DNA from: an uncultured Eubacteriales bacterium
GTDB lineage: Bacteria > Bacillota > Clostridia > Christensenellales > CAG-138
DNA length: 39,179 bases
Assembly (NCBI GenBank): GCA_900546845.1
Contig: UREK01000019.1
Span: 1-39,179, forward strand
Direction of reading: 5' to 3'
A program made the position numbers and the translations under genes. Position 1 is the stretch's first letter. Every line of letters begins with the position of its first letter. Under the pieces are notes generated by a model. The model did no database searches, had not been told where the DNA came from, and saw only the letters and a list, made by a program, of their open reading frames with translations. Shown here one piece after another: positions 7,363 to 15,376 of the stretch.

Positions 7363-8516
7363 TAATTGATAAGAACGCCAACAACATTCCCGAAGATATC
7401 CTCAACATCCCGGAGGACGCTTTCGAGCTTGTCCAAACGGAGGACATCAAAGACGAGAAGTTCCAGACAAAGCCGATCGGTTTCTTTAAGGACGCGCTCC
7501 AGCGCCTGCGGCAGAGCAAAATTTCCACCGTCAGCTTCTGGATCATCCTTTCCGTCATCATCCTGGCCCTCATCGTGCCCAACATCACCGGCTTTACGTA
7601 CACCGAGCAGGATCTTTCCAAGCGGAACCTGCCGCCCAAGATCCCGTTTCTCGAAAACATCGGGATCGCGGATGGCAACCGTCTTCTCACCAACCGCAAG
7701 AAGGATTCCCTCTCCGATACCAAGCGTTACCCCGAGGGTTCCGTGCTTGAGATCGTCAAGGAATATGAAGCCAAGGGCGTTATGATGGTGGACATCCGGG
7801 TCGACGCCTACGCGATGGCAGGCGTCGCGGATGACGTTTATCACTGGTTCGGCACGGACTACCTGGGCCGCGACCTTTGCACAAGGCTCTTCCGGGGCGC
7901 GCGCGTCTCGCTGCTGATCGCCTTCTTCTCGGTTATCACGAACGTGGTCATCGGCGTGATCTATGGCTCCGTCGCAGGCTATTATGGCGGCAAGGTCGAC
8001 ATGGCTCTGACCCACCTCGCCGAGGTGCTGGACGGCATGCCGTATATTGTCATCACCATCCTGTTCATGATTTTGTTGGGTTCGGGCATGCTCTCGATCA
8101 TCCTCGCGCTGTGCATCACCGGCTGGATCGGCACCGCGCGCCTGATCCGCGCGCAGTTCTACCGTTTCAAGGGCCGCGAGTATGTGCTCGCAGCGCGTAC
8201 CCTGGGCGTACCGGATATAAAGCTGATTTTCCGGCACATTCTTCCCAACTGCATCGGCACCCTGATCACCAAGGCCATGATTGCGATCCCGGGCGCGATC
8301 TTCTCCGAATCCTTCCTGGCCTACATCGGCCTCGGCATTAAGCCGCCGAATCCTTCGATCGGCGTCCTGCTTTCGGATGGGCAGGATGTGCTCCTTCAAT
8401 ATCCGTACCAGACGCTCTTCCCGGCGATCCTGATCTCGGTGCTGATGATTGCCTTCAACCTGTTCTCGAACGGCCTCAGGGATGCCCTTGACCCGACGAG
8501 ACGCGGAGAGGAGTGA
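7359..8516 (+). CDS. oppC: Peptide ABC transporter permease, OppC/DppC type
   Basis: 385 residues. The start at 7359 overlaps the oppB stop (ATGA) and has AGGAGG 6 bases upstream. The first ~55 residues are polar and cytoplasmic, followed by the first membrane helix (about 58-75) and then an extended outside loop of ~90 residues (77-165). After that come the conserved HWFGTDYLGRD (163-172) and the permease core with EAA loop YVLAARTLGVPDIKLIFRHILPN. DppC proteins are usually nearer 300 residues, so the N-terminal tail and first loop are on the long side. It forms the membrane channel with OppB. Confidence 0.92.
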   Translation: MIIDKNANNIPEDILNIPEDAFELVQTEDIKDEKFQTKPIGFFKDALQRLRQSKISTVSFWIILSVIILALIVPNITGFTYTEQDLSKRNLPPKIPFLENIGIADGNRLLTNRKKDSLSDTKRYPEGSVLEIVKEYEAKGVMMVDIRVDAYAMAGVADDVYHWFGTDYLGRDLCTRLFRGARVSLLIAFFSVITNVVIGVIYGSVAGYYGGKVDMALTHLAEVLDGMPYIVITILFMILLGSGMLSIILALCITGWIGTARLIRAQFYRFKGREYVLAARTLGVPDIKLIFRHILPNCIGTLITKAMIAIPGAIFSESFLAYIGLGIKPPNPSIGVLLSDGQDVLLQYPYQTLFPAILISVLMIAFNLFSNGLRDALDPTRRGEE

Positions 8517-8522
8517 TGAGTT

Positions 8523-9578
8523 ATGGCAATTAACCCGAACGAAACCATCCTGAAAGTAGAGGATCTGCGCATTTCCTTTAAGGCGTATGGCGGCATGGTC
8601 CGCGCGGTCCGCGGCGTCAGCTTCGACCTGAAGCGCGGCGAAACCGTTGCGATCGTGGGCGAATCCGGCTCCGGCAAATCCGTCAGCATCAAGGCGATCA
8701 TGGGTATCCTTGCCCCGAACGCCGTGATCGAGGGCGGCCGCATCGAATACGACGGCTTGGATCTGACCAAGGTCACAGAGGACGATTTCCACAAGATCCG
8801 CGGCAACCGCATCGGCTTGATCTTCCAGGATCCGCTTTCCGCGCTCAACCCAATCATGAAAATCGGCAAGCAGATCACCGAGGTGCTGCACCTCACCAAG
8901 AAGATCAGCCGCGAGGAGGCGAAGGCCCGCGCGCTCGAGCTGATGCACGCAGTCGGCATTCCGGAGGCGGAGCGCCGTTTCAACCAGTACCCGTTCCAAT
9001 TCTCCGGCGGCATGCGCCAGCGCATCGTCATTGCAATCGCCCTTGCGGGCGACCCGGAGATCCTCATCTGCGACGAGCCGACCACCGCGCTTGACGTTAC
9101 CGTCCAGGCGAAGATCCTTGAGCTCATCAACAAGATCAAGGAGGAGCGCCACCTTTCCGTCATCTTCATCACCCATGACCTCGGCGTCGTGGCGAACATG
9201 GCGGACCGCGTAAACGTCATGTACGCGGGCAAGATCGTCGAAACGGGCACGAGCGAGGAGATCTTCTTCGAGCCTGCACACCCCTATACTTGGGCGCTGC
9301 TGAGTTCCATGCCCGATTTGCAAACCAAGGAACGCCTGCTGGCGATCCCCGGCACCCCGCCGAACATGATCTACCCGCCCAAGGGCGACGCGTTTGCGGC
9401 GCGCAACACCTACGCAATGAAGATCGACTTCGAGCAGGAGCCGCCCTACTTCAAGCTCTCCGACACGCATTATGCAGCGACCTGGCTCCTTCACCCGAAG
9501 GCGCCCAAGGTGGAACTCCCCGAGGTGCTGCGTGCGCGCATTGAACGAATGAAAGGAAGTGAAGCGATCGATGGCTGA
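8523..9578 (+). CDS. oppD: Peptide ABC transporter ATP-binding protein, OppD type
   Basis: 351 residues. Walker A GESGSGKS (46-53), Q-loop FQDPLSALNP (101-110), signature SGGMRQR (161-167), Walker B LICDEP (181-186) and an H-loop histidine in FITHDLG are all intact. The C-terminal extension with HPYTWALLSSMPD and a Pro-rich segment is the oligopeptide/dipeptide transporter C-terminal domain. It starts 6 bases after oppC with a GGAG-type site. It hydrolyses ATP to power peptide import as a heterodimer with the next gene product. No Cys cluster of the FeS-binding OppD subgroup was noticed. Confidence 0.93.
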   Translation: MAINPNETILKVEDLRISFKAYGGMVRAVRGVSFDLKRGETVAIVGESGSGKSVSIKAIMGILAPNAVIEGGRIEYDGLDLTKVTEDDFHKIRGNRIGLIFQDPLSALNPIMKIGKQITEVLHLTKKISREEAKARALELMHAVGIPEAERRFNQYPFQFSGGMRQRIVIAIALAGDPEILICDEPTTALDVTVQAKILELINKIKEERHLSVIFITHDLGVVANMADRVNVMYAGKIVETGTSEEIFFEPAHPYTWALLSSMPDLQTKERLLAIPGTPPNMIYPPKGDAFAARNTYAMKIDFEQEPPYFKLSDTHYAATWLLHPKAPKVELPEVLRARIERMKGSEAIDG

Positions 9579-10518
9579 TTCCAAGTATATTCTGGAGGTG
9601 AAAAACCTTTGCCAGCATTTCAGTTCCGGCAGAGGGAAAAATAAACTGCTCGTCAAGGCCGTCGACGACGTGAGCTTCGGCGTAAAGCCGGCGGAGACCT
9701 TCGGCCTCGTAGGCGAATCCGGCTGCGGCAAAACCACCACCGGGCGTACCATCATCCGCCTTTACGACCCGACGTCCGGCGAAATGTACTTCAACGGCCG
9801 CGACATTGCCGCGCCGATGACCAACGAGCTGCGCAAATACCTGACGGACAACATCGCCATGATCTTCCAGGACCCGATCGAGTCCCTGAACCCCAGGATG
9901 ACCATCGAGGAGATCGTCGGCGAAGGGCTCCGCGTCCGCGGCATGAAGGACAAGGCCGAGGTGCGCGCCCGCGTGCATGAGATGCTCGAGAAGGTCGGCC
10001 TGACGGAGGAGCACGCTACGCGCTATCCGCACGAATTCTCCGGCGGCCAACGCCAGCGTATCGGCATCGCGCGCGCGATGATCATCAAACCGAAGATGAT
10101 CATTGCGGACGAGCCGGTTTCCGCGCTCGACGTTTCCATCCAGGCGCAGGTCATCAACCTGCTCAACGACCTGAAGGAGAAAATGGGCCTCACGATCCTG
10201 TTCATCGCGCACAACCTCTCGGTCGTCAAGTATTTCTCCGACCGCATCGGCGTAATGTATTACGGCCACCTGGTCGAGATCGCCCGCGGCGACGACCTTT
10301 ACAAGAACCCGCTGCATCCCTACACCAAGGCGTTGCTTTCCGCGATCCCGGAGCCCAACCCGATCACCGAGCGGACGCGCAAGCGTGTCGACTACGTCCC
10401 CGAACGGGATCACGATTACTCCGTCGAGAAGCCCTCCATGGTGGAGGTGGAGCCTGAGCATTTCGTTTACTGCTCGCCCTCCGAATTGGCGCAATACCAG
10501 AAACAGCTTGGGCTGTAG
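9571..10518 (+). CDS. oppF: Peptide ABC transporter ATP-binding protein, OppF type
   Basis: 315 residues. Walker A GESGCGKT (48-55), Q-loop FQDPIESLNPRM (99-110), signature SGGQRQR (157-163), Walker B MIIADEP (176-182) and the C-terminal HPYTKALLSAIPEPNP segment typical of OppF/DppF. The ATG at 9571 overlaps the end of oppD by 8 bases; a GTG at 9559 is also in frame, but AAAGGAA abuts it directly, so it is a poor start. It is the last gene of the importer; a strong terminator follows. Confidence 0.93.
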   Translation: MADSKYILEVKNLCQHFSSGRGKNKLLVKAVDDVSFGVKPAETFGLVGESGCGKTTTGRTIIRLYDPTSGEMYFNGRDIAAPMTNELRKYLTDNIAMIFQDPIESLNPRMTIEEIVGEGLRVRGMKDKAEVRARVHEMLEKVGLTEEHATRYPHEFSGGQRQRIGIARAMIIKPKMIIADEPVSALDVSIQAQVINLLNDLKEKMGLTILFIAHNLSVVKYFSDRIGVMYYGHLVEIARGDDLYKNPLHPYTKALLSAIPEPNPITERTRKRVDYVPERDHDYSVEKPSMVEVEPEHFVYCSPSELAQYQKQLGL

Positions 10519-10547
10519 ACCCGTTCGTTCTTCCACCAAGCGTGCAA

Positions 10548-10581
10548 AAACGGCCGCAGCGAAGCCCCGCTGCGGCCGTTT
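10548..10581. terminator. Bidirectional terminator between convergent genes
   Basis: Perfect 13-bp stem AAACGGCCGCAGC / GCTGCGGCCGTTT. It ends the opp operon on the plus strand, with a weak T tail. On the minus strand it ends the GyrI-like gene with a run of five T. Confidence 0.85.
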
Positions 10582-10602
10582 GATTTTGAAATAAGCCTTA
10601 GA

Positions 10603-11238
10603 TTAGTCCCGCCGCTTCACCGGGTGGCGGATGACCGTTTTCCGGCGCTCCGGGGGAACCTTGCGCGCATCGGAAAGGTAGATCTCATGGTGGAGGCGGC
10701 CGTGCGAAAAGTCGCTCTCATATCCGCTCGCCCGCGCGAATTCGTCCATCCGCGCCACCGTCGCGGGTTCGTCGTCATAGGGGCCTATGTGCATACATTG
10801 GACGCAAAGCCCTTCTTCCAGCGTCCAGAACTCCGCCTTGGAAAAATCCTGCTTTTTCTTGCGTTCCGCTTCCGAGACCGCCCAGGCAAAATCCGCCTCC
10901 GCCACAAAATCCGGCAGGCGGATGGCGGAGATCCAGCGGAAATCAGTCTTGCGGCTGTAATCAATGCCCTCTATGCCCTCCTGCCACCAGAAGCCCTCGA
11001 GCGGCGGCACCACATAGTCAAAATAGCCCTCGATCTCCCGCGCTCCCAGCTTGCTCATCTTGATGGTGAACGCGACGCCATAGAGTATGTCGAGCGCGGC
11101 TTTATATTCCCCGCCCTCTTTGTTCGGGTCACCCTTGCCGCGCACGGCGGCGAAGTTCATCCGCGGCACGGTCACGAGCTCCGGCCGGTCTTTGGGCAGA
11201 TAAAATTCTTTGTATTCCTTCTTGTAATCGAATGCCAT
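10603..11238 (-). CDS. GyrI-like small-molecule-binding domain protein
   Basis: 211 residues, starting MAFDYKKEYKEFYLPKDRPELVTVPRM. The pattern KKEYK.FY.PK..P..V.VP...F...RG.GDPN fits the GyrI-like (SOUL/AraC effector-binding) domain family found as stand-alone cytosolic proteins in Bacillota. A later conserved-looking stretch is CVQCMHIGPYDDEPATVARMDEF. These domains bind hydrophobic small molecules; some hydrolyse or sequester toxic compounds. The start at 11238 has GGAGG 9 bases upstream; the in-frame ATG at 11268 lacks such a site. It lies downstream of an ABC-2 exporter and its regulator, which fits a drug-response neighbourhood. Confidence 0.8.
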   Translation of the reverse strand: MAFDYKKEYKEFYLPKDRPELVTVPRMNFAAVRGKGDPNKEGGEYKAALDILYGVAFTIKMSKLGAREIEGYFDYVVPPLEGFWWQEGIEGIDYSRKTDFRWISAIRLPDFVAEADFAWAVSEAERKKKQDFSKAEFWTLEEGLCVQCMHIGPYDDEPATVARMDEFARASGYESDFSHGRLHHEIYLSDARKVPPERRKTVIRHPVKRRD

Positions 11239-11380
11239 CACGCTCTTCCTCCCGTTTTGCGTTTTCACTTTTTGATGCAGGTGCCGGCTCTCTCACCCCG
11301 CTGTATGCCGGGCGTCATGCGGTCCTCCGCCGCTCTCCGCATACGCTTTCGTTTCTCCTCCGCTTCCCAGCGGATTTGCG

Positions 11381-12283
11381 TTAGCTTCTCCGTTTCCTTT
11401 TAAGCAGTACGTTCATCAGCACATAGGCCGCGATGAGCACCGCAACGCTCCCGCCCAGGATCAGGTACATGGTTCCAAGCTCCACCCGCTCCCCGAAGAA
11501 ATACAGGTTGCAGTCGATGGAATCCCGGATGCCCTCCACGGCTTCGGCCGGGAAGCCTTGGGCCTCCATCTCCGCGAACGCGCCGCGCAGGCAGTGGTTG
11601 CGGACGAGCGACGTGCCGTAGGTGCCGGGCAGGAAGCAAAGCGTCTTTTGCAGCCCCTCCCCAAATTGCGAGATGGGCATATATGCCCCGCAAATGAAGC
11701 CATAGCCCGCGCTGACGATGGTGCCGACTGCGGAAATCTGCCCGTGCGTGTTGAGAAAGAAATTGATGATGGAGGAAAGCGCCGTGCCGAACATCACCAG
11801 CAGGAACACGTCCAGCAAGGTCAGCAGCACATCCGTGCCCGTCAGGTACCAGCCCTTCCCGGAGAGGTACAAAAAGCCCATGCCCGCGGCCACGAAGCAG
11901 ATGATGAGCGTTGTGAACGCCGTGGAAACATAGTAGCCAAGCGCCAGCACGGAGGGGCGAACCGGCGCGATGGTCAGGTCGCCCCGCGCGCCTGTCACCT
12001 TGTCCTGCACCATCAGCATGTTGGAGCAGAACGCGACCGTCACGCAGCAGACCGCCAGCAGCGAGGAAACGAGCTGGCCGCCCACCGTCGCGCCGAGCAG
12101 CGCCTCCGGAACCGTAAACCCCTGGGGCAGCGCTGCCGCAAAGCTTTCCTTGTACACGTTGGCGAGGAAAGTCGTATACAGCACGAGCAGGATCACCGGC
12201 GTGATGAGCGAGGTAAAGAACATCCCCTTATCCTTAAAAAACAGCTTGGTATTCCGCTTGATCAAAGCCAAAAGCGCGCTCAT
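11381..12283 (-). CDS. ABC-2 type exporter permease
   Basis: 300 residues, N-terminal LIKRNTKLFFKDKGMFFTSLITPVILLVLYTTFLA, followed by a large outside segment and five further hydrophobic stretches. This is the standard six-helix ABC-2 membrane protein (DrrB-like). Near residues 190-215 it has GTIVSAGYGFICGAYMPISQFGEGLQ, the characteristic ABC-2 loop. It overlaps the upstream ATPase gene by 4 bases (ATGA), so the pair should make one exporter. The substrate is unknown; drug, bacteriocin or lipid export are all possible. Confidence 0.88.
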   Translation of the reverse strand: MSALLALIKRNTKLFFKDKGMFFTSLITPVILLVLYTTFLANVYKESFAAALPQGFTVPEALLGATVGGQLVSSLLAVCCVTVAFCSNMLMVQDKVTGARGDLTIAPVRPSVLALGYYVSTAFTTLIICFVAAGMGFLYLSGKGWYLTGTDVLLTLLDVFLLVMFGTALSSIINFFLNTHGQISAVGTIVSAGYGFICGAYMPISQFGEGLQKTLCFLPGTYGTSLVRNHCLRGAFAEMEAQGFPAEAVEGIRDSIDCNLYFFGERVELGTMYLILGGSVAVLIAAYVLMNVLLKRKRRS

Positions 12284-13194
12284 TGCTCCGCACCTCCCGT
12301 CAGTTTTTTCCCCGTCACGGCAAGAAACACGTCGTCCATCTTGCCCTTGGTGATCTCATAATCCTGGAACAGCTCCGGATGCTTGAGGATCAGCCCTGTC
12401 GCGGCCGCAGTATCCGGTACGGCGATGCGGCAGGCGTCGCGGATAATCTCATAATTTTCGCTCAGCGTGCGCGCCTGCGCCTCGGATACGCCGTAAAGGG
12501 TGATGTAGTCCCCGGTGTAGGCATTCTTGAGCTGCAGCGGCGTGCCTTCGGCGGCGATCCTGCCGCTATCGAGGATTACAACATAATCCGCGTCCGCTGC
12601 CTCCTCCATGTAATGCGTCGTGAGGAACACCGTCATCCCCTGTTCCCGGCGCAGCTGCGCTACCACCTGCCAGAGGCTCCGGCGCGTCTGCGGGTCAAGC
12701 CCGGTAGTCGGTTCATCAAGGATGAGGATGCGCGGCGCATGCAGCAGCGCCCGGGCGATGTCCACGCGCCGCCGCTGCCCGCCGGAAAGCTTGCCCACAG
12801 GCCGCTTCAACAGCTCACCGAGCTCCAACAGCCCGCTTAGCTCCGCAAGCCGTGCCTGGAATGCGCGCCCCGTGATGCCATAGAGCGCGGCCCGGCTTTC
12901 CAGATTTTCCTTCGCGGTCAGCGCCTGGTCAAGCACGGAGTTCTGGAACACCACGCCAAGCTCCCGCTTGATCCTGCCGATGCTCCCGTCGAGATCCGCG
13001 CCGCAGATGGTCACCTTGCCCGCGTCCTTTTGCAGCTGGCCGCAAAGGATCGAGATGGTCGTGCTCTTGCCCGCGCCGTTGAGCCCAAGGAACGCGAACA
13101 GCTCCCCTTCCTTCACGCGGAAACTCAGATCCTGCACGGCCTTGACCGGCCCGAATGCCTTGCTTAAATGTTCGATCTCAATGATATTTCCCAT
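12280..13194 (-). CDS. ABC exporter ATP-binding protein
   Basis: 304 residues. Walker A GLNGAGKST (37-45), signature LSGGQRRRVDIARALL, Walker B ILILDEPTTGLDP and H-loop FLTTHYMEEA are all present. The C-terminal extension of ~80 residues is of the type seen in drug/daunorubicin-resistance ATPases. The start at 13194 is chosen because GGAGGG lies just upstream and the family begins at this point; the longer open frame to 13464 runs through non-coding sequence. It is coupled to the permease gene by an ATGA overlap. Confidence 0.9.
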   Translation of the reverse strand: MGNIIEIEHLSKAFGPVKAVQDLSFRVKEGELFAFLGLNGAGKSTTISILCGQLQKDAGKVTICGADLDGSIGRIKRELGVVFQNSVLDQALTAKENLESRAALYGITGRAFQARLAELSGLLELGELLKRPVGKLSGGQRRRVDIARALLHAPRILILDEPTTGLDPQTRRSLWQVVAQLRREQGMTVFLTTHYMEEAADADYVVILDSGRIAAEGTPLQLKNAYTGDYITLYGVSEAQARTLSENYEIIRDACRIAVPDTAAATGLILKHPELFQDYEITKGKMDDVFLAVTGKKLTGGAEQ

Positions 13195-13370
13195 TTTCCC
13201 TCCGGTTCTTGTTTTTCTTTCTTTTATTTTCATCAACCTGCGTCTCCGGAAAGCGCACGCAGCCATGCCTTTTTGGAGGCCGCCTGCGGAGCCCGGTCGT
13301 TCGAAATGGCGTAGCGGACATGCTCGTTCCCAAAGTTCCACGCCGCAAGCCGCACAGAATCCATCATCCG

Positions 13371-14354
13371 TTATTTTTCTTTCTTTGCAGGCGCGCCGCA
13401 GAGCGTCATGACGGCCGCATAGATAAGGCCTGCCACCGGCCAGACGATCCAGCTCTTCTCCCAATCATTCGTATGGAAGCTCCAGGCAAGGTATCCCGCG
13501 ACTACTACAAGCCAATACACCGTACCGATCACGTCCGCAGATGGGTTGCGCTTCTTGTGCGCCTTGGAATACTCGCCCTCCTGCAGGAGCTTTTGCATCG
13601 CCGCCCAGTTCACGCCAACCGAGATGAACAGGGACACGCCAACCGCCACAAGCCCCAGCGTGACGCAGAACATCCCTACGAGGAACAGGTCGTCCGTCGA
13701 AAGGAACGAGCCCGCAAACAACGGGATCACCGAAAGGATGCAGATGCACGTGCCGAGGACGTTGCCGCGCGTATACGCGTCGCGGTACTGCTTCTGCTGC
13801 TCCCGCACCATGCCGGATACGCCGTATTCCGTCTCAAACGTCTCCTTCTCCAGATATTCAAAATGCGCGCTCTTTGCGCCCGTGGCAATGAATATTGCCA
13901 CGGCGGCCGCCACGAGCAGAAGCATTGTGATGAGCCCAATGCCGCACGCCAGGTTTTCCGTGATCCCAAAGGCGCCGGTTTCCGAGGCCGCAGCGAGGAG
14001 CATCAGGCAGATGGGCGACAGGATGCACAGCACCGTAGCAAACGCGATGCGCCTTGACGCCTGCTGCCGCAGCTGCAAATACTCGTTCGCCTCCTGCATG
14101 GATACGCGGCGCACGGGCGGCACATCCTCCGATTCGTTCAAGTATTCCGCTTCCTCCATTTCATCCTTGAGCAGATAATCCGTGCTCACGCCGAAGATGC
14201 GCCCAAGCTGCAAGATCTTCTCCAGATCGGGGACGGACTGCGCGCCCTCCCATTTGGAGACCGATTGCCGGGATACGTTCATTTTTTCCGCCAGTTCTTC
14301 CTGGGACCAGCCGCTGCGTTTGCGAAGCTGGATGATCTTGTCCGCTAAAATCAT
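13371..14354 (-). CDS. XRE-type DNA-binding protein fused to a membrane domain
   Basis: 327 residues. An N-terminal Cro/CI-type helix-turn-helix (about 1-60: IIQLRKRSGWSQEELAEKMNVSRQSVSKWEGAQSVPDLEKILQL) is joined by an acidic linker to about six hydrophobic segments (from ~100 to the C terminus). Such HTH-membrane proteins are common in Clostridia, often next to transporters. It is 176 bases upstream of the exporter ATPase on the same strand and is the likely regulator of that pair, perhaps sensing membrane stress. GAGGT is 8 bases before the ATG. The 176-base gap to the ATPase shows no clear promoter. Confidence 0.85.
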   Translation of the reverse strand: MILADKIIQLRKRSGWSQEELAEKMNVSRQSVSKWEGAQSVPDLEKILQLGRIFGVSTDYLLKDEMEEAEYLNESEDVPPVRRVSMQEANEYLQLRQQASRRIAFATVLCILSPICLMLLAAASETGAFGITENLACGIGLITMLLLVAAAVAIFIATGAKSAHFEYLEKETFETEYGVSGMVREQQKQYRDAYTRGNVLGTCICILSVIPLFAGSFLSTDDLFLVGMFCVTLGLVAVGVSLFISVGVNWAAMQKLLQEGEYSKAHKKRNPSADVIGTVYWLVVVAGYLAWSFHTNDWEKSWIVWPVAGLIYAAVMTLCGAPAKKEK

Positions 14355-14657
14355 GTGTTTTACCTCTTTACCTCGTCTTGTTTTTGCTGGGGCGTCCTCG
14401 CCTCTGCTGCGTGCCCAGCATACCGTTTTTCATGGTTGCGAGCCACCAACCGCGCCCAGGCAATCTGTCAACCGCCAGTTGCGGACCTGCGCAGCAGCGG
14501 TATTTCCGCTCAAATTTTCTTAATTTACGGGCATGTGTCCGGGCGCCGCAGCGTACTCAGCCGCCTCCATCCGGCCCCTCCCGCGCAAAATGGAACCGCT
14601 CATGCCGGTCATCTTGAAAGTGGGTATATATGCGAAAGTTTCCTTATATAATATAAA

Positions 14658-14842
14658 TCATTGCGCAGAGCGTATCGCCTCGCGCACCTCATGCATGCTT
14701 TTGAACACCGCAAAACAGGCCGCGGAACTCCAGAGCGCCGTACCAGGCTCGCGTGAGGTGAGCGGCCGCTCCCCTTCTCCCGCACGAGCGCAAGCACCGC
14801 CGCGTCGATCGTTTTCCGCGTAAATCTTGCTTTCGGCGGCAC
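14658..14842 (-). pseudogene. TetR-family regulator, frameshifted and truncated
   Basis: Reading from a GTG at 14842 (AAGAAGG six bases upstream), the product begins MPPKARFTRKTIDAAVLALVREKG, the classic start of a TetR DNA-binding domain. Just after EKG the frame is lost, but the neighbouring frame continues LTSREPG..LWSSAACFAVFKSMHEVREAI, the expected rest of that domain with its second and third helices. The frame then stops at SAQ and no ligand-binding domain follows. So one frameshift plus loss of everything after ~65 residues. A perfect consensus promoter is still present upstream. Confidence 0.75.
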
Positions 14843-14894
14843 GCGCATCCTTCTTTACCCGCTGCATCACTGCTTTCAATTATTATGCGGTGTA

Positions 14895-14923
14895 ATTATA
14901 TCCGCCTTCCCGAAGCATGTCAA
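14895..14923 (-). promoter_or_regulatory. Consensus promoter of the broken tetR gene
   Basis: TTGACA, exactly 17 bases, TATAAT on the minus strand, 53 bases before the GTG start of the pseudogene. Confidence 0.75.
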
Positions 14924-14986
14924 CGGGATATTATGCACGGCTGTCTCCGCCCCCCTTTATTTTTCAAATATTCAAATATTGGCCGC

Positions 14987-15015
14987 TTGACAACACATGC
15001 GTTTTATGGTAGTAT
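14987..15015 (+). promoter_or_regulatory. Promoter of the ilv/leu operon
   Basis: TTGACA, 17 bases, TAGTAT, about 25 bases before the T-box leader structure. The gap 14355-14657 upstream holds the XRE gene's leader and no other feature that I can support. Confidence 0.8.
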
Positions 15016-15039
15016 TGCAGGCAATTAAATGAATATTAA

Positions 15040-15312
15040 TACGCAGACGGAATTATGCCCGTGTCGGATGGTTCAGAGAGCCGGCGGCTGCTGCGAGCCG
15101 GCCCGGAAGATACGGCGCAGTCTCCTTCCCGAGTAGAACGCCCCAACCAAGGATCAGTAAGGCGTTACGGCCGCCCCGTTACAGGCTAGAAGTTTGTTTG
15201 AGCTTTGAACACGAGTGATCGTCCATTCCCAGGACGCATTGGGATGCGATAATCAGGGTGGTACCGCGAATTTTCGTCCCTGAAGCCGATTATAGGCTTC
15301 AGGTTTTTTTTT
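15040..15312 (+). promoter_or_regulatory. T-box riboswitch leader of the ilv/leu operon
   Basis: The T-box sequence AGGGTGGTACCGCG is at 15255-15268. It is followed by a terminator stem CCTGAAGCC / GGCTTCAGG (15279-15303) and nine T. Upstream, Stem I contains AGAGAGCCGGC..GCTGCGAGCCGGC (near 15075-15103), with the paired arms GCCCGTGTC and GATACGGC below it. Known mechanism: uncharged tRNA pairs with a specifier codon and its CCA end stabilises the antiterminator, so transcription continues. The 3' side of the specifier loop reads GCAGTCTCC, which contains CTC (Leu) and GTC (Val) as candidate codons; Leu fits the operon but I cannot settle it. Confidence 0.93.
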
Positions 15313-15376
15313 AAGATATATTCCCGCTTTCCGTGCAGGCAACGCCGGGCCGGCGGGTTTTGGAGGATTTTTATAC

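Noticed and set aside
7317..9755. 812-codon minus-strand frame opposite oppC-oppD
   Set aside because: Same reason: antisense shadow of clearly coding permease and ATPase genes, with no recognisable domain.
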